Shown: piece after piece, positions 25,246 through 35,472 of the stretch
How positions within the stretch are numbered: the stretch's first letter is position 1
Layout of the letters: every line of letters starts with the position of its first letter
NCBI GenBank assembly: GCA_902702965.1
Contig: CACRXP010000029.1
Span: 752,697 to 816,696, forward strand
Direction: 5' to 3'
Length of the DNA stretch: 64,000 nucleotides
Origin: Spirometra erinaceieuropaei
Lineage: Eukaryota > Platyhelminthes > Cestoda > Diphyllobothriidea > Diphyllobothriidae
The notes under the pieces: model-generated
Seen by the model: the letters and a program-made list of their open reading frames with translations, nothing else
Told to the model about the DNA's origin: nothing
The model's database searches: none
Translations under genes and position numbers: made by a program

Positions 25246-26788
25246 ATGTTTCTTCTGCCATTATTGACTGCTCTGGCCTTTTTAAATGTTCGACCCTGCA
25301 GTTGCCGTAAGTTATAAAATTCCTTATTAGGTTTACCTGTTTTTAGAGGATCGCCTTTTAGCTGTCCAAGAAAATACCACCATCGACTATCTTTTCGCAG
25401 TGGACGCCTCCTTTGTGGTACGTGAGTGAATGACTGATAAGTATTTTCAAACCCCTGAAAAGAAATGCATTTATTTGTTTTCGCTCAAATAGTTTGAATC
25501 TTCAAAGTCAGGATTTGTGCAGGGAACACCACAACGTCCATGTCAACCTCCAACCAGCTGTGTAGAATTTTATCCAGGTGAATCATTCAGCCCGTAAAAA
25601 TGCTCTTCTTCATTTCTGCATATTTAAATATCGACGGCAAAATGCTGTCTGCAAGAGGTACTATCTGAATTACAGTTGGCGGGATCTATCTTCATATGTA
25701 ATTAGAGATAGAGTGAAGGCCAAAGTAGATCGCAATCAGACCACTGCAGCAAATTAGGAGGGAGCTTTCTGACCAGAGAAAAGGTTACCCAGCGTAGTTA
25801 TGTGGAATACGTTTTAAAAGCCTCAAACAAACGACTTAACTAGACCAGATGAAGTTTTTTTGAGACCCAATGCCCAAGTCATCAGAGTGAGTTTTTTTTA
25901 TTAAAGAAAAGAGGAGTTTTATGATCCAAGGTGGCAACCACGCAAACTACTCTGCGGTAATCGTCACACCCGAATCATCTGACAAAGCCCAAATCGCCAT
26001 CGTCGTTGTAAATGAGGGAGAATTCTTTCCACGTACGTTTTACATCACATTTCATCTGCAAAGACGCTGACATAATGAATTAGTCTTTAAAAATAAGCTT
26101 CAGAAAATTGTATGTTAGTATTTTTAATGAAAATTTAAAAAATTTCTTCACGTTCAAATTCGCAGGTCTTGGTGGCGTTCAGTTCATAAAACCCGTTATC
26201 TACAGACCGTTCCATGACAATTCGTTTGCCGTGATCTTGGACGAAGATATAAAGGTAATGGAAGAACAAATAAATTTCGCGTTCGTCTAACTGGCCTTAA
26301 AATATGCGTTCTAACTTAGCCGACATATGTGTGGAATTTTCACTGCCGCACAGAATTACAATTTGGCAATGCTGGTTGTTTTTAGGAGTTCAGGATCTTG
26401 GGAAACATTAGCAAATATGGGCCGGTTTCAACTGGCACAGAAATGGAAATTGTTATTCCATATGGTAAGTTAATTTCCTCTGTAAAGTCCCTTGGAAATG
26501 ACAAAAAATATTTACCTACAGTTTTCATTTTAAGAACGAGTCGGCGGTGAACAATACAAAATCATGCGGGTGACAGGACGTATGAAGACGACGTATATCT
26601 CATTCACCTTGACGGACAATGCTGGAAAGACAGCTACTTACAGTTTTACACCGAGCAATTCTGCACCAATCTTGATGCTCCCGACACGTTTGCTTCAGTG
26701 GCCGAAGATATCGAAAACATCAGGCGCATTGTACAACGCAAGATGGAGTGCCTTACTCATAGGCCTAACTGCCTGGAATGCGTTTTGA
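25246..26788 (+). CDS. Secreted, GPI-type surface protein, unrecognised family (copy 1)
   Basis: Seven exons: 25246-25306, 25347-25417, 25523-25577, 25907-26032, 26166-26254, 26386-26464 and 26535-26788, with GT/AG introns, giving 244 codons plus stop. Exon lengths and phases are identical in two other complete copies, which supports the model strongly. The first ATG opens a hydrophobic signal peptide (MFLLPLLTALAFLN, residues 1-14) followed by C18 and C20. Exon 2 has a hydrophobic strand ending in D40-A41-S42 (DYLFAVDAS), faintly like the start of a von Willebrand A domain. Exon 3 holds C51 and C57. The rest looks beta-rich (LDEDIK, EIVIPY, ISFTLTDNAG). Residues 222-244 (T-S-G-A, short spacer, then WSALLIGLTAWNAF) fit a GPI-attachment signal. 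Inferred site: cell surface, possibly tegument. Intron 1 is only 40 nt. I do not recognise the family. Confidence 0.85.
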
Positions 26789-27060
26789 TCAGCAAGCCAA
26801 ACATGGGCCATTGGAGAACACAGATGAACCTCTTCATCTTTTATCATTAAAATTTGTATTTGGATCGTGTTCGTTCTTTCAGCCTTTACAGAGTTTGTTG
26901 AATAGTTTTCTAGGATATTTCGTGTCATTTTGTTAGCGGAAACTTGAAACAACATCATAATGTAAAAAAGTGGGGCGTCTAAAGAGGTGGGAGAACTCAC
27001 AGCGCCTCAATAATCGCGACTCAGTTCCACCTTTGAGGAAAACGGGTGAGATACCAGTTC
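26789..27060. other. 3' flank of copy 1, homologous to the flank at 28.3 kb
   Basis: CAGAGTTTGTTGAATAG and GGAAACTTG..ACA(G/A)C..CA and GAACTCACAGCGCC recur in the same order after the second terminal exon (28,318-28,450). The exon duplication therefore included about 250 bp of downstream sequence. It probably includes the 3' UTR and polyadenylation region; no AATAAA is obvious (ATTAAA near 26,847). Confidence 0.5.
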
Positions 27061-27600
27061 AAGAGAAGACGAAAACACGATCACTAGGACGGTGGCTTTA
27101 TTGGTTATAGCTATCGAACTCGAACAGAAGTTCATCATCAAAGACTGTTAGAGTGCAGCAACGTGTAAACATTTATACTGTTGTGCCGTGAGGGGGGGAG
27201 ATTATGTCCGTGGCTAGGTCTGGTCTGTGCTGCATGGCCCACAATTATCCCCCCCCCCCAACATATTGACGGCGTTTGGCCTTCACGGCGATATGGGCCG
27301 CGCCACCTGACTGCGTGGGCGGAGCGCGTGATAACACGCAGGCAAATCAATGTGGCTATTGATAGAGCTGGTGTCCGACACCCACACCTCCAACGGTTCT
27401 CGCCCCGTCTTGTTGCCCGCTCGCACCAATATCCGCGTGTTGGCGAAGTCGAACCCATGGTCTTCCTCCAGCGTGTGAGTGGTGACTTGAGATAGTGGGT
27501 CACCTTTCCGAACAGTTCGTTCGTTCGTGAGCTGAGACGTCGCCCTGTTTGGCCTGTTTGCCTCAGCTCGCTCGGGATTCAATCAACGGTTCGCCACAAA
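27061..27600 (-). pseudogene. Penelope-like element 3' end with GIY-YIG C-terminal remnant
   Basis: A minus-strand frame (27,582 to 27,283) reads GDPLSQVTTHTLEEDHGFDF, then ANTRILVRAGNKTGRE and SINSHIDLPACYHALR, matching the fragment at 13.1 kb position by position. Downstream on the same strand is the terminal motif AATAAAGCCACCGTCCTAGT (about 27,080-27,100). Before it stands GATGATGAACTTCTGTTCGA and GTTCGATAGC, which looks like a mutated hammerhead core (C-to-U in CUGAUGA and GAUA for GAAA). The 5' part and the reverse transcriptase are absent. The element sits exactly at the junction between copy 1 and the duplicated exons. C- and G-runs at 27,248 and 27,190 are part of it. Confidence 0.65.
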
Positions 27601-27694
27601 CCGAACTTCCCTACACACAAAAATGTTTCCTGATTAATTTCCCTCGCCAGATATAAACTGAAAAATCAACGATAGATTACACAAACGATAAATG

Positions 27695-28226
27695 AGTCTA
27701 ACGTGGAACAAAAAGATTTTCTGCTTGGTTGGCTTTAAAATGTACGTTTTAAATTAGCCAAAATACAATTTGGATTTTCTGTGTCGTGCGAAATTTTTCC
27801 ATAAGCGTTTTTGGATGTTTTTAGGATTTCAGGCTCTTGGGAAACATTAGCAAATATGGGTCGGATTCAACTGATACAGGCATGGAAATAGTTATTCCAA
27901 ATGGTAAGTTACTTTTCACTTAAAGTGGACCAAGAAGCGCCAACAATATTTACCTCCCGTTTACATTTTTAGAACGAGTCAAAGGTATACAGTATAAAAT
28001 CATGCGAGTGACAGGGCGTGTGACGAAGGAGTATCTATCATTCACCCTGACGGACAATGCTGGAAATTCAGCTACTCACGATTTTGCACCAATCGACGGT
28101 GCACCTACTTTAATGCTTCCAACACGTCTACTTCAGTGGCCGAAGGTATCTACAACATCAGGCGCATTGCACAACGCAAAATGCAGTGCCTTTCTCATAG
28201 GCCTTACTGTCTTGTATGCGTTTTGA
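27695..28226 (+). CDS. Duplicate of exons 6-7 of the surface-protein gene (copy 2, partial)
   Basis: Exon 6-like 27825-27903 and exon 7-like 27973-28226 have the same lengths (79 and 254), phases and splice sites as copy 1, with no stop or frameshift. The frame reads LGNISKYGSDST and EIVIPN, then MRVTGRVTKEYLSFTLTDN, and ends in the GPI-type tail (SGALHNAKCSAFLIGLTVLY). Homology to copy 1 begins close to the start of intron 5 (about 27,695). Exons 1-5 are absent, replaced upstream by a PLE fragment. It may be an alternative 3' end spliced from exon 5 of copy 1 (26,254), or a truncated pseudogene that has not yet decayed. The W-to-C change in the hydrophobic tail is mild. RNA evidence would decide. 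Confidence 0.6.
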
Positions 28227-28550
28227 TCGGCAATTAAGAACATCAGTCCGTTAGGAAAGCAGTTGAACACTTTTCATCTCATCCGTATTTAAATAAAGTT
28301 CGTCATTTCAATCTTCGCAGAGTTTGTCGAATAGGGTTTAAGGTTATTTCATCATCGGTTTATTAGAGGAAACTTGCTACAGCGTCAAAATGTGAAAGGA
28401 ATACTAGATGAAATGTGCGGAGTATAAAGAAGTGAGGGAACTCACAGCGCCAAATAATGGAGTCTCAGTTCTTGAAGAAGTCTCAGTTCTACCTGCGAGG
28501 AGAAGGGAGAAAGACACCAGTAGATGTTGTGTATTCTGCACGGAAGCTCA
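28227..28550. other. 3' flank of the exon 6-7 duplicate
   Basis: Homologous to 26,789-27,060, then diverging. The GCGCC/TCTCAGTTC phrases recur twice (28,447-28,495), a small internal duplication. Confidence 0.45.
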
Positions 28551-29568
28551 GCCATTACGCGCGGCCTGTTTCGTGCTTGCGTGCGCGTCTGTTCGTTAGG
28601 ATGGTGTGTGGGCGTGAGTTAAAAAGCGTCACGTGACAAATAGTCAGTTGAATGGAGTTTGTGGGTGCCTGTAATTGACCATCCTTCGGGGCTGAATGCT
28701 CGCATGTTTTGGCATTCCGGCGCCATTATCACGTGATTCCTAGGGTGAAGACTTACTGCGAAATAAGTAGTCTCCCTAGACTAACAAACAACACGTGCGA
28801 CCATGCGAACAGAATACCTTCAGACGTGACTGGGTATAAAGGGCAGGGAGCTTGTGAGTGACGCCCCCTTTACGAAACCTTAAGCACAGATTCCTGCTGC
28901 AAAAACACTTAAATGTCTTCCTGTCAGATGATTGAGCCTCGAAGTACAGCAGTCTGGCGGATAAGTCAGCCGCGACATAGTCCCTCTTCGGGTTGGAACA
29001 CTCGACCTGGTGTCTAGCTGAAAGTTGATGCTTACTCTTACTGACGAAACCGCGGAAAGTCGGCAACCTCTGCGTAATTTTAATCCACATTTGAAGAGGT
29101 AAGGCGCTCAAACCACCTGAAGTGTGGCGTCTCGATTGGAGCGGAAATCAAGAAGAGATTATACAAGCGATAAACGAGTCCAACGTTTCAATAATGAGTG
29201 GAACCGAATCACTTACTTTCATTTATTCCACAATGTATTTATCCTGGGTCTTGTTACTGCTCTTTTAAAGTCATTTAGGGATAACCAAGACAGTTTATCT
29301 GACAAATAGGACCTATTCTCTCACGATAGTCTACTAAGCATGCATTCAATTTTGATATACTGTAAGTAAGGCTGAAATGTGACGGAGGCCACGAAAAGCA
29401 AGCTGCGCTCCCTTAGTTGAGATGGCATAGGCACCTCATCACCTCCGATGTGTAGGTTGGCCTCCCCGCGGGTGTCGGTGTATGGTTTCAAGTCCCGGGG
29501 TTGGAATACCTGGGCAATGTGGACGGTTGGTGGACAGTCTGTGACCACTGAAAGACACGTCAGTGTCT
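28551..29568. other. Spacer with dispersed-repeat scraps
   Basis: No supported gene. AGAGATTATACAAGCGATAA and ACGAGTCCAACG at about 29,154-29,187 is a second copy of sequence at 27,674-27,704, just left of the duplicated exon pair. The duplication history here is therefore more complex than one event. Confidence 0.45.
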
Positions 29569-29655
29569 CCACCACCACCACCACCACCACCACCACCACC
29601 ACCACCACCACCACCACCACCACCACCACCACCACCACCACCACCACCACCACCA
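29569..29655. repeat. (CCA)29 microsatellite
   Basis: 87 bp of uninterrupted CCA. The poly-Thr, poly-Val and poly-Gly frames translated across it are artefacts of the repeat and not genes. Being perfect over 29 units, it is probably polymorphic. Confidence 0.97.
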
Positions 29656-30109
29656 TTTTTAAATGTACTGAGCAATCTCGCTCATTTCGTCCGCATGTCA
29701 AGTTGATGAAAGTTGTCCTCGTTATAAAGGCCTACCTCGTATTATCTGATTGAAGCGGATTTTTATTTTTGCCTTGGTACTGGGGAAAAATGAAAGTTTG
29801 AGTTTTCGTAGTTCACATATAATGCCTCTAATGACCGTCAGTTTTGGCAAGCTATACATGTTCTGCACTACTTCCTTTGAGACGAATGTCAAAAAGTAGG
29901 GCTTTTCATATGCATTTGTCATTGTAGTCTCAGTGGTTATTAGGAAGAAAACCAGCGAGACAAAAATACTATTAATCCGTGGTTTCGGCCTCATGACACT
30001 ATGGGCTCCTCAGCGGGATGGGAGCAGGGACGGTAACTTGAGTGTGATTTCTTTTTTAGGGATAATGGGCTTACGCAACATCCAAATCACTCGCTCCTCC
30101 TTCTCATCC
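29656..30109. other. Unassigned spacer
   Basis: No supported gene. Overlapping short frames on both strands show no domain. Confidence 0.45.
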
Positions 30110-30725
30110 CACAACTGGGCCTTGTGTCAAGACAGTCATAAAGACCAGAGGCGTGAGGGGTGAAGTTGACTGACACTGCGAAAATCCGCATCTATGCGTT
30201 CGGCCACACTCCTTGGTTCACAGCGTACACTGACCAGAGTTTTACACAGCAGGAAAAGGGGGGGGAGCGTGCCAAACCAAGAGGCGCGGCGTGGCTCTGC
30301 GCCCGTGCATGCAGCCACACCTACAATAGTTGGCATTTGTTATAAGCATGCATTCAAAATAATGCCTGCTGTATCCCGATGTAGCCATCGGGATACGCAT
30401 ACCGGAGCCATGACTGTTCTTACACGACCGTCGACCGTCGTACGCAACGACGACCACAAGGTGCCTCACAGCAATATGAAGAGCGTGAATCAGTTCATAG
30501 TGGGCGTAGACTTGCGCAGCATCTACCTCACTCTGCCATTATCCTCCTCCTCCAGCTGAGCCCGGTGTCATGACAGGGTCAATAAGACCGGAGGCGTACA
30601 GGGCTCATGTGAATGGCGCGGCCGAGCCCCCCACCTTTGCGCTCCACTCAACATCCCTGGTCCACACAACAATTGGCCAGGATTTTAATCAACAACTACA
30701 GCACACCGACGGGTCAGAAGAGGGA
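30110..30725. repeat. Two diverged copies of the GACCAGAGGCG mid-repetitive family
   Basis: Copies start near CTTGTGTCAAGACAGTCAT (30,121) and CCGGTGTCATGACAGGGTC (30,562). Both continue with AAGACC(A/G)GAGGCGT, then a CTCC..C.TGGT(T/C)CACA segment, then a (T/G)G(A/C)CCAG(A/G)(A/G)TTTTA segment. They are direct repeats about 440 bp apart and relate to 24,240-24,440. No coding content is evident. Confidence 0.45.
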
Positions 30726-30912
30726 GGATGACCAGGCAGCCATGCTCACGACCTGTGTATCCAGCGGAGCGCAAACACGTCTAACGGCAGGGAACCAGAT
30801 GTCAGAGAACGGCCACCACATAACAGACTACGGGGTTCATGGCTTGCTGATCCTGGCGTAACAGACGCTTACGGACCCTTAGGCCTTACAGTTCAACAAT
30901 ACTGAAGCGTTT

Positions 30913-31041
30913 ACTGGCCGTTCAGACAACGACCCGATGTGTCAACACGCTATCCACACACTAACGTAGGGTAAAGAATTTGACTTCGCGAACAGGTTGA
31001 TTATGGCACCGATAGGCAACGAGACGGGGAAGGACTACTGA
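30913..31041 (+). pseudogene. Penelope-like GIY-YIG scrap with stop and frameshift
   Basis: DPMCQHAIHTLT, stop, GKEFDFANRLIMAPIGNETG can be laid against DPLSQVTTHTLEEDHGFDFA and the AGNKTGRE region of the 27.4 kb fragment. A TAG stop splits it, and the upstream CTGGCCGTTCAG (expected LAV-R) is one base out of frame. Dead fragment. Confidence 0.55.
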
Positions 31042-31049
31042 GAACATTC

Positions 31050-31520
31050 GGTAGGTGTGCTAACTCATGAAATGTCTTTTTATTTCCAAAAAGATTATTC
31101 GAGCAGCGTTTTGAAATCGATTATCGTACAGTATACTTCTATAATAGATCAGACACCCCGAGATTCCGGCTTTTGAGCTAACTTCTTTCCGGCCACATGC
31201 AAAAACCACAGTCCGTTAAAAAGGCTACTTAAGTCGCATGATTTGTTGTCATTGATTTTCATTGCCCTTTAAAAGTTCGATTATATTTCGTGGAAAACGT
31301 GTATAAAAACATTCATTTTTTACTCATTTGGTGGAAGTCACGTCTTCTTCAAATTTTACTCTTGAGTGAAGGGAATAATTTCGTTTTAAAAACTTTTCCA
31401 ACTTCCAAATAAATGTGAACGCGGCCTGCCGTTACACTCCATTCACTGTATATTTTCGGCATACGAATAACCATAATTTCTCTATGGTTTTAAGTAAAAA
31501 TTAGGCGGTGGACTAGGGTC
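31050..31520. mobile_element. Foldback element FB7 (type II), cut by the tandem-duplication boundary
   Basis: The left terminus GTAGGTGTGCTAACTCATGA and about 430 bp of left arm and centre are present. The element then ends at about 31,520, where copy A of the 16-kb unit begins inside LINE sequence. The right arm is absent. Confidence 0.65.
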
Positions 31521-32673
31521 ATGGGTTCCGTAGCGGCCGGTCCTGCGCGACTAACTTGCTCAACTGTTTGGAACGCTGAACTCGGTCATTTGATGAAGAC
31601 AATACGCTGTAAGCAATCTATATTGACTTTAAAAAGGCATTTGATAGTGTGTCACATCAGTGACTCCTGCATTAACTAAACTAAACAGACGTTAAGGGTA
31701 ATTTCTTAAAATGCTTCCAAAGCTTCCAATTTGACCGTTCTCAATCTGTTGATGTTGGTGACCAGCAGTCGGCTGAGGTTGCCGTTGAAAGCGGCGTTCC
31801 CAAAACTCAGTACTTTATCCGACTCTGTTCATTGTTTATGTCAGTGGACGCGTTTGTGAACTGGATTGTCGTTTCGCCATGTTCGCGGATGATATTAAGC
31901 TTTGTAGCGTCATTCGACCTGCAGATGACGAAGAGCATTTGCAGGCAAACCTAACCGACTCCAATAGTACCGTCCAGTGAGAACAGCTGCAATATTTTTC
32001 AAGTCGGCAGAACCAGCTCTCTGAGTCCAATGGCTTTCTGTCTAAATGATATGTCACTGCAAGAAGTGGACTCGCAGGACCTGGGAATATGGATTACGAT
32101 CTCGCTCAAACCCTCGCTGCAGTGCACGAAGGCAGCCAACTCTGCAATGTCAGTTGTCTGTCTTGTCAAGCGGCCTTTCTCTGCCCTTGGCGAAGACTGG
32201 TTAGCTAAAGTCTTTCGAACGTTTGTTCTGCCGCAATCCGTGTTTGCTATTCAAGCTTAGAGAACTCAGCGTCCTTGGACGGGCTCAAAGTCGTGGAACG
32301 AATCTTGTGGCATGACAGGGTTCACTACCCTATGAAACACAGTTACCTAATCTTGATCTCTGTCCCTCGTGTTACAGGCAGTTACGGGATGACCTGATAC
32401 AATCAATTCGTATCATACGCGAACAGTACTGCAGCCTTGTACTGGGGGACTTTCTCGAGTTAGCAACAACCACGAACCTAATAGGTCATCCATCCAAACT
32501 ACACGTGATCGGGGCCGGGCTAGGCACACGAAAGTTCATCTTCTCCACCGGAGTGCTCGAAGCTTAGAATACCCTGCTTCTGGATTTCGTTATGTCAGCT
32601 TTTCTCGAGGTCTTTAAGATGAAGCTGGATTTGTATAGCGGTGTCCACTATAATACCACCCAACCTCTGTAAC
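31521..32673 (+). pseudogene. CR1/Jockey-like LINE, reverse transcriptase 3' part (copy A)
   Basis: Contains YIDFKKAFDSV (about 31,620-31,650) and the catalytic FADDIK motif (31,882-31,899) of a non-LTR reverse transcriptase, with several stops and frameshifts. It ends with a FIFSTGVLEA..LDFVMSAF-type tail and stop, the usual C-terminus of flatworm CR1-like LINEs. The 5' part is missing because the unit starts here. Most lesions are shared with copy B, so it was dead before the duplication. Confidence 0.75.
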
Positions 32674-33120
32674 CTTGGCAAAAGCGAAAACCCCATCGTT
32701 TCTATACTACTTTCTATATTTCGGTAACATATTTAGTGAAATTTATTATTGTCTCCAATCCAGCGCCTGCGCTTACTGACATTTACCCATGCATTCATTG
32801 TCACTTGGGATACCTTTCTTCCACTGCACTCCAAACAACTACTGTTCTACTGCTCGCACCACTAACACTTGAAACAGTCCGTCTATCTGTACCGAACTGA
32901 CGCTTGTCCGATTATTTGTTACCTTTTTGTGACAACTTTTCCAATTTTTGACATGCTATAAATTCAAAGGTGCAGACCTGCACTACGCATAAATGACCCG
33001 AGCTGAATTGGACTGGACATGCATAGGCAGTCACACCCCTGCGTGCGTACTTGAATATGTCAAACGGTAATGGATCGTCATGTTCCGTATTTTGCTCAGA
33101 AATCGATATGTTTGACTTGT
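32674..33120. other. Probable LINE 3' UTR and spacer
   Basis: Conserved in copy B (48,675-49,119) with scattered substitutions. No frame is supported. Confidence 0.4.
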
Positions 33121-33256
33121 GGCAGTTCACGTCTCCTTGCCCTCCGCCAGCCAATCAGAGTAGAGACAGTGCTGATTGGCGTCGATCGACAGGGAGTATG
33201 AGGTGGACAGGTGGGCAGCGTGACAAGCAGCGGAGGGCAAGGAGACGCGAAGTGCC
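33121..33256. repeat. 27-bp stem inverted repeat (hairpin locus, copy A)
   Basis: Arms 33,121-33,147 and 33,230-33,256 are reverse complements with two mismatches (core CGTCTCCTTGCCCTCCGC). An inner stem GCCAATCA/TGATTGGC lies between them. The copy B counterpart at 49,120-49,255 keeps the structure. It could be a short MITE or a structured RNA; TA-flanking is not evident. Confidence 0.6.
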
Positions 33257-33853
33257 GCACACCAGACACCAGACACTATCAAGGTCGTTCGGGAAGGCAG
33301 TGTTAATATTTTCACCAAAATGACCACGTATTATTACCAAGCCGCCAATAGGCAGATGGTAGGAAAAAACTGTTGACTAATTTGACATAACCAACTTTTC
33401 TATCGGTGCTGGCAGCAGTGCGAACTTGTTGACAGTTAACTGTTGCCCCTGGGTTTTACTTATCCGAAATGGATGGACTGTAAACTGACTGTGGACTCTT
33501 GCCTATGGGTTAAGTTTAGTATTGGGAAAGAACATATGCTTACGCCCATTAGTTGGTTTCACTACAGAACACGCATTGGGAGGGTAGTTAAGACTATCTG
33601 TCCAATGAAACGTATCCCCGTCCGAGCACGAAGTACTTCGCACTAACATTACACGGAGAATTATTATACATCGGTAAATTAAATTAATTTAAAATGCAGA
33701 TTTACCTATATTTGGTGCAAGAAATCACCGCATATTTTCAATATAAAAATTCCAAACTGGTCGGCCGATAATGCATACCACTTTAACATACATTTGTCGG
33801 TCATCGCAAATATTTCTTGGCAAAAACACCTCCGATTTTATTGGTCTTAGACA
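33257..33853. other. Unassigned spacer (copy A)
   Basis: No supported gene. Relative to copy B it lacks a stretch of about 60 bp near 33,640 (compare 49,640-49,710) and one of about 15 bp near 33,773. Confidence 0.4.
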
Positions 33854-33855
33854 TA

Positions 33856-34846
33856 CAGTAAGTGAGCTACATCATGAAATGTCAATCGAAATTTCAAAAT
33901 GTGTTCTCGTTTCGAAAAGATAAGTTAAGCAGTGTTGTGAAACTAACAATCATACAGGATAACTGTATAATAAGCCAGTTACATCAGGGTGCCGGCTTTC
34001 GAATGAACTTTCCAACTGCGTGCAAGAACTACATTCCGAAAAATGACTGCTTAAGCAGCATTCAATTTTCTTATTGATTCTCCACACCCGTAAAAATTCA
34101 ATTATATATCATGAAAAACATGCGTGAAAATACTCATTCGTCCACTTATTCGGGAGAAAACTACGACTTCTTTCAATTTTACACTCGAAGGGGTAGTATA
34201 ATTCGGTCTTAAAACAGGTTCTAATAATGACATTTTTTAATACCGCGAAATGCCCTTTCATAAAACGTCATGTATCTGAATTTAGCCATGTGGCTTGTAA
34301 AGGTCACAAGATTGCTCAAATCCACCATTTAATTTAAATTAACCCCATATGGTCTCCTCTTAATACCGTAAAGAAATGTATGTTTTTCTGTACACGGAAA
34401 ATATATGGCTTGTAGTTTGGAAACCCTGTATACAAGTATAAGAGCAATTCGGGTACAGGATTATTCCGCAATGAGAAATTCTTTTCAAAAACAAAAGTAT
34501 ACTCATCCTTTGGGTATTAACTTGAAAGAAGACGTGGTTTTTTACCAAATACGTAGACGAATGGTTATTTTCAAGCATGTTTTTCATGAAATATCATTGA
34601 ATTTTTATGAGTTTCGAAAATCTATAAGAAAATTGCATGCTGCCTAAGAAGTCATTTTTTGCAGAGTGTAATTTTGGACGCCGTCGAAAATAATTTCATT
34701 CAAAAGCCGGCACCCTGAGGTAACTGGCTCTTTGTACAATTATGCTGTATGATGATTAGTTTCACAACTCTAATTAATTAATCTTTTCGAAACGAGAACG
34801 CATTTCGAAATTTCGGTTGACATTTCATGTGTTAGCCCACCTACTG
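33856..34846. mobile_element. Foldback element FB8 (type II), copy A
   Basis: Complete: left terminus CAGTAAGTGAGCTACATCATG preceded by TA, right terminus GTTAGCCCACCTACTG followed by TA, with long inverted arms of about 420 bp. This is the clearest case of a TA target-site duplication in the window. No protein frame spans it. Confidence 0.75.
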
Positions 34847-35148
34847 TATCCACCTACTTTGCACTTAGTTGCCGGGACACATTATGCAGGAAGCGTCATG
34901 CGCGCACCCAGCCTCTTGCATAACTTACATTTTTTACGTTTTAACGGATATTGCACGGAGATTTTGGGAAATATTTTCGGTTTTACAGCTCAGTTAATCT
35001 TTGGAAATGTTTTGATTGATTCAAGATATAACCAATGCTGTAGGTTCCGCCGAAAAATATAGGAATAGGAGCTTCGAGTGCCAACTCTGTCCATTAAGTT
35101 GACAAGCGTACTTTCGTGAGTTATTCTAATTATGATGCGAGTTTTCAG

Positions 35149-35294
35149 GAGACGAACTGCACCTGACTGGCTACTTGCGAGATCGGACAGATGGGGTCCC
35201 GTTTGCGCGTGACGTCTTCCAATTCCTCAGAAATATCTCTGATATTTCACAAGATGCAGCCTTTCTGATTGTTGATCTTGTTTCAAAGACCTCG
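35149..35294 (+). other. Candidate orphan exon, VWA-like segment (copy A)
   Basis: After GTTTTCAG and before a GTGCGT donor, the frame reads ELHLTGYLRDRTDGVPFARD then VFQFLRNISDISQDAA and FLIVDLVSKTS. The spacing of F..F-L-R-N-I..D-I-S-x-D-A resembles the first helix and second strand of von Willebrand A domains. Copy B (51,230-51,390) has an 11-bp length difference and a TGA in this frame. Either this is a gene remnant or the resemblance is chance. No partner exon could be joined in phase. Confidence 0.2.
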
Positions 35295-35472
35295 GTGCGT
35301 GCCCGTTGAGTCGTAAATATCAGTTTGACATGAAATATAAAAGTGAGGCATCAGTGACAGCTTTCATATAAATACCTCTCATCAGTACACAGTGTACTAA
35401 AATTCTAATTGTCATATCCTGGCTGCTGTTCGTAATGACTGAATTTGCCTGCTTTGCGATTTATTTGTATTT

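Noticed and set aside
29321..29753. Long frames of poly-Val, poly-Gly and poly-Thr
   Set aside because: They are translations of the (CCA)29 microsatellite in different frames.
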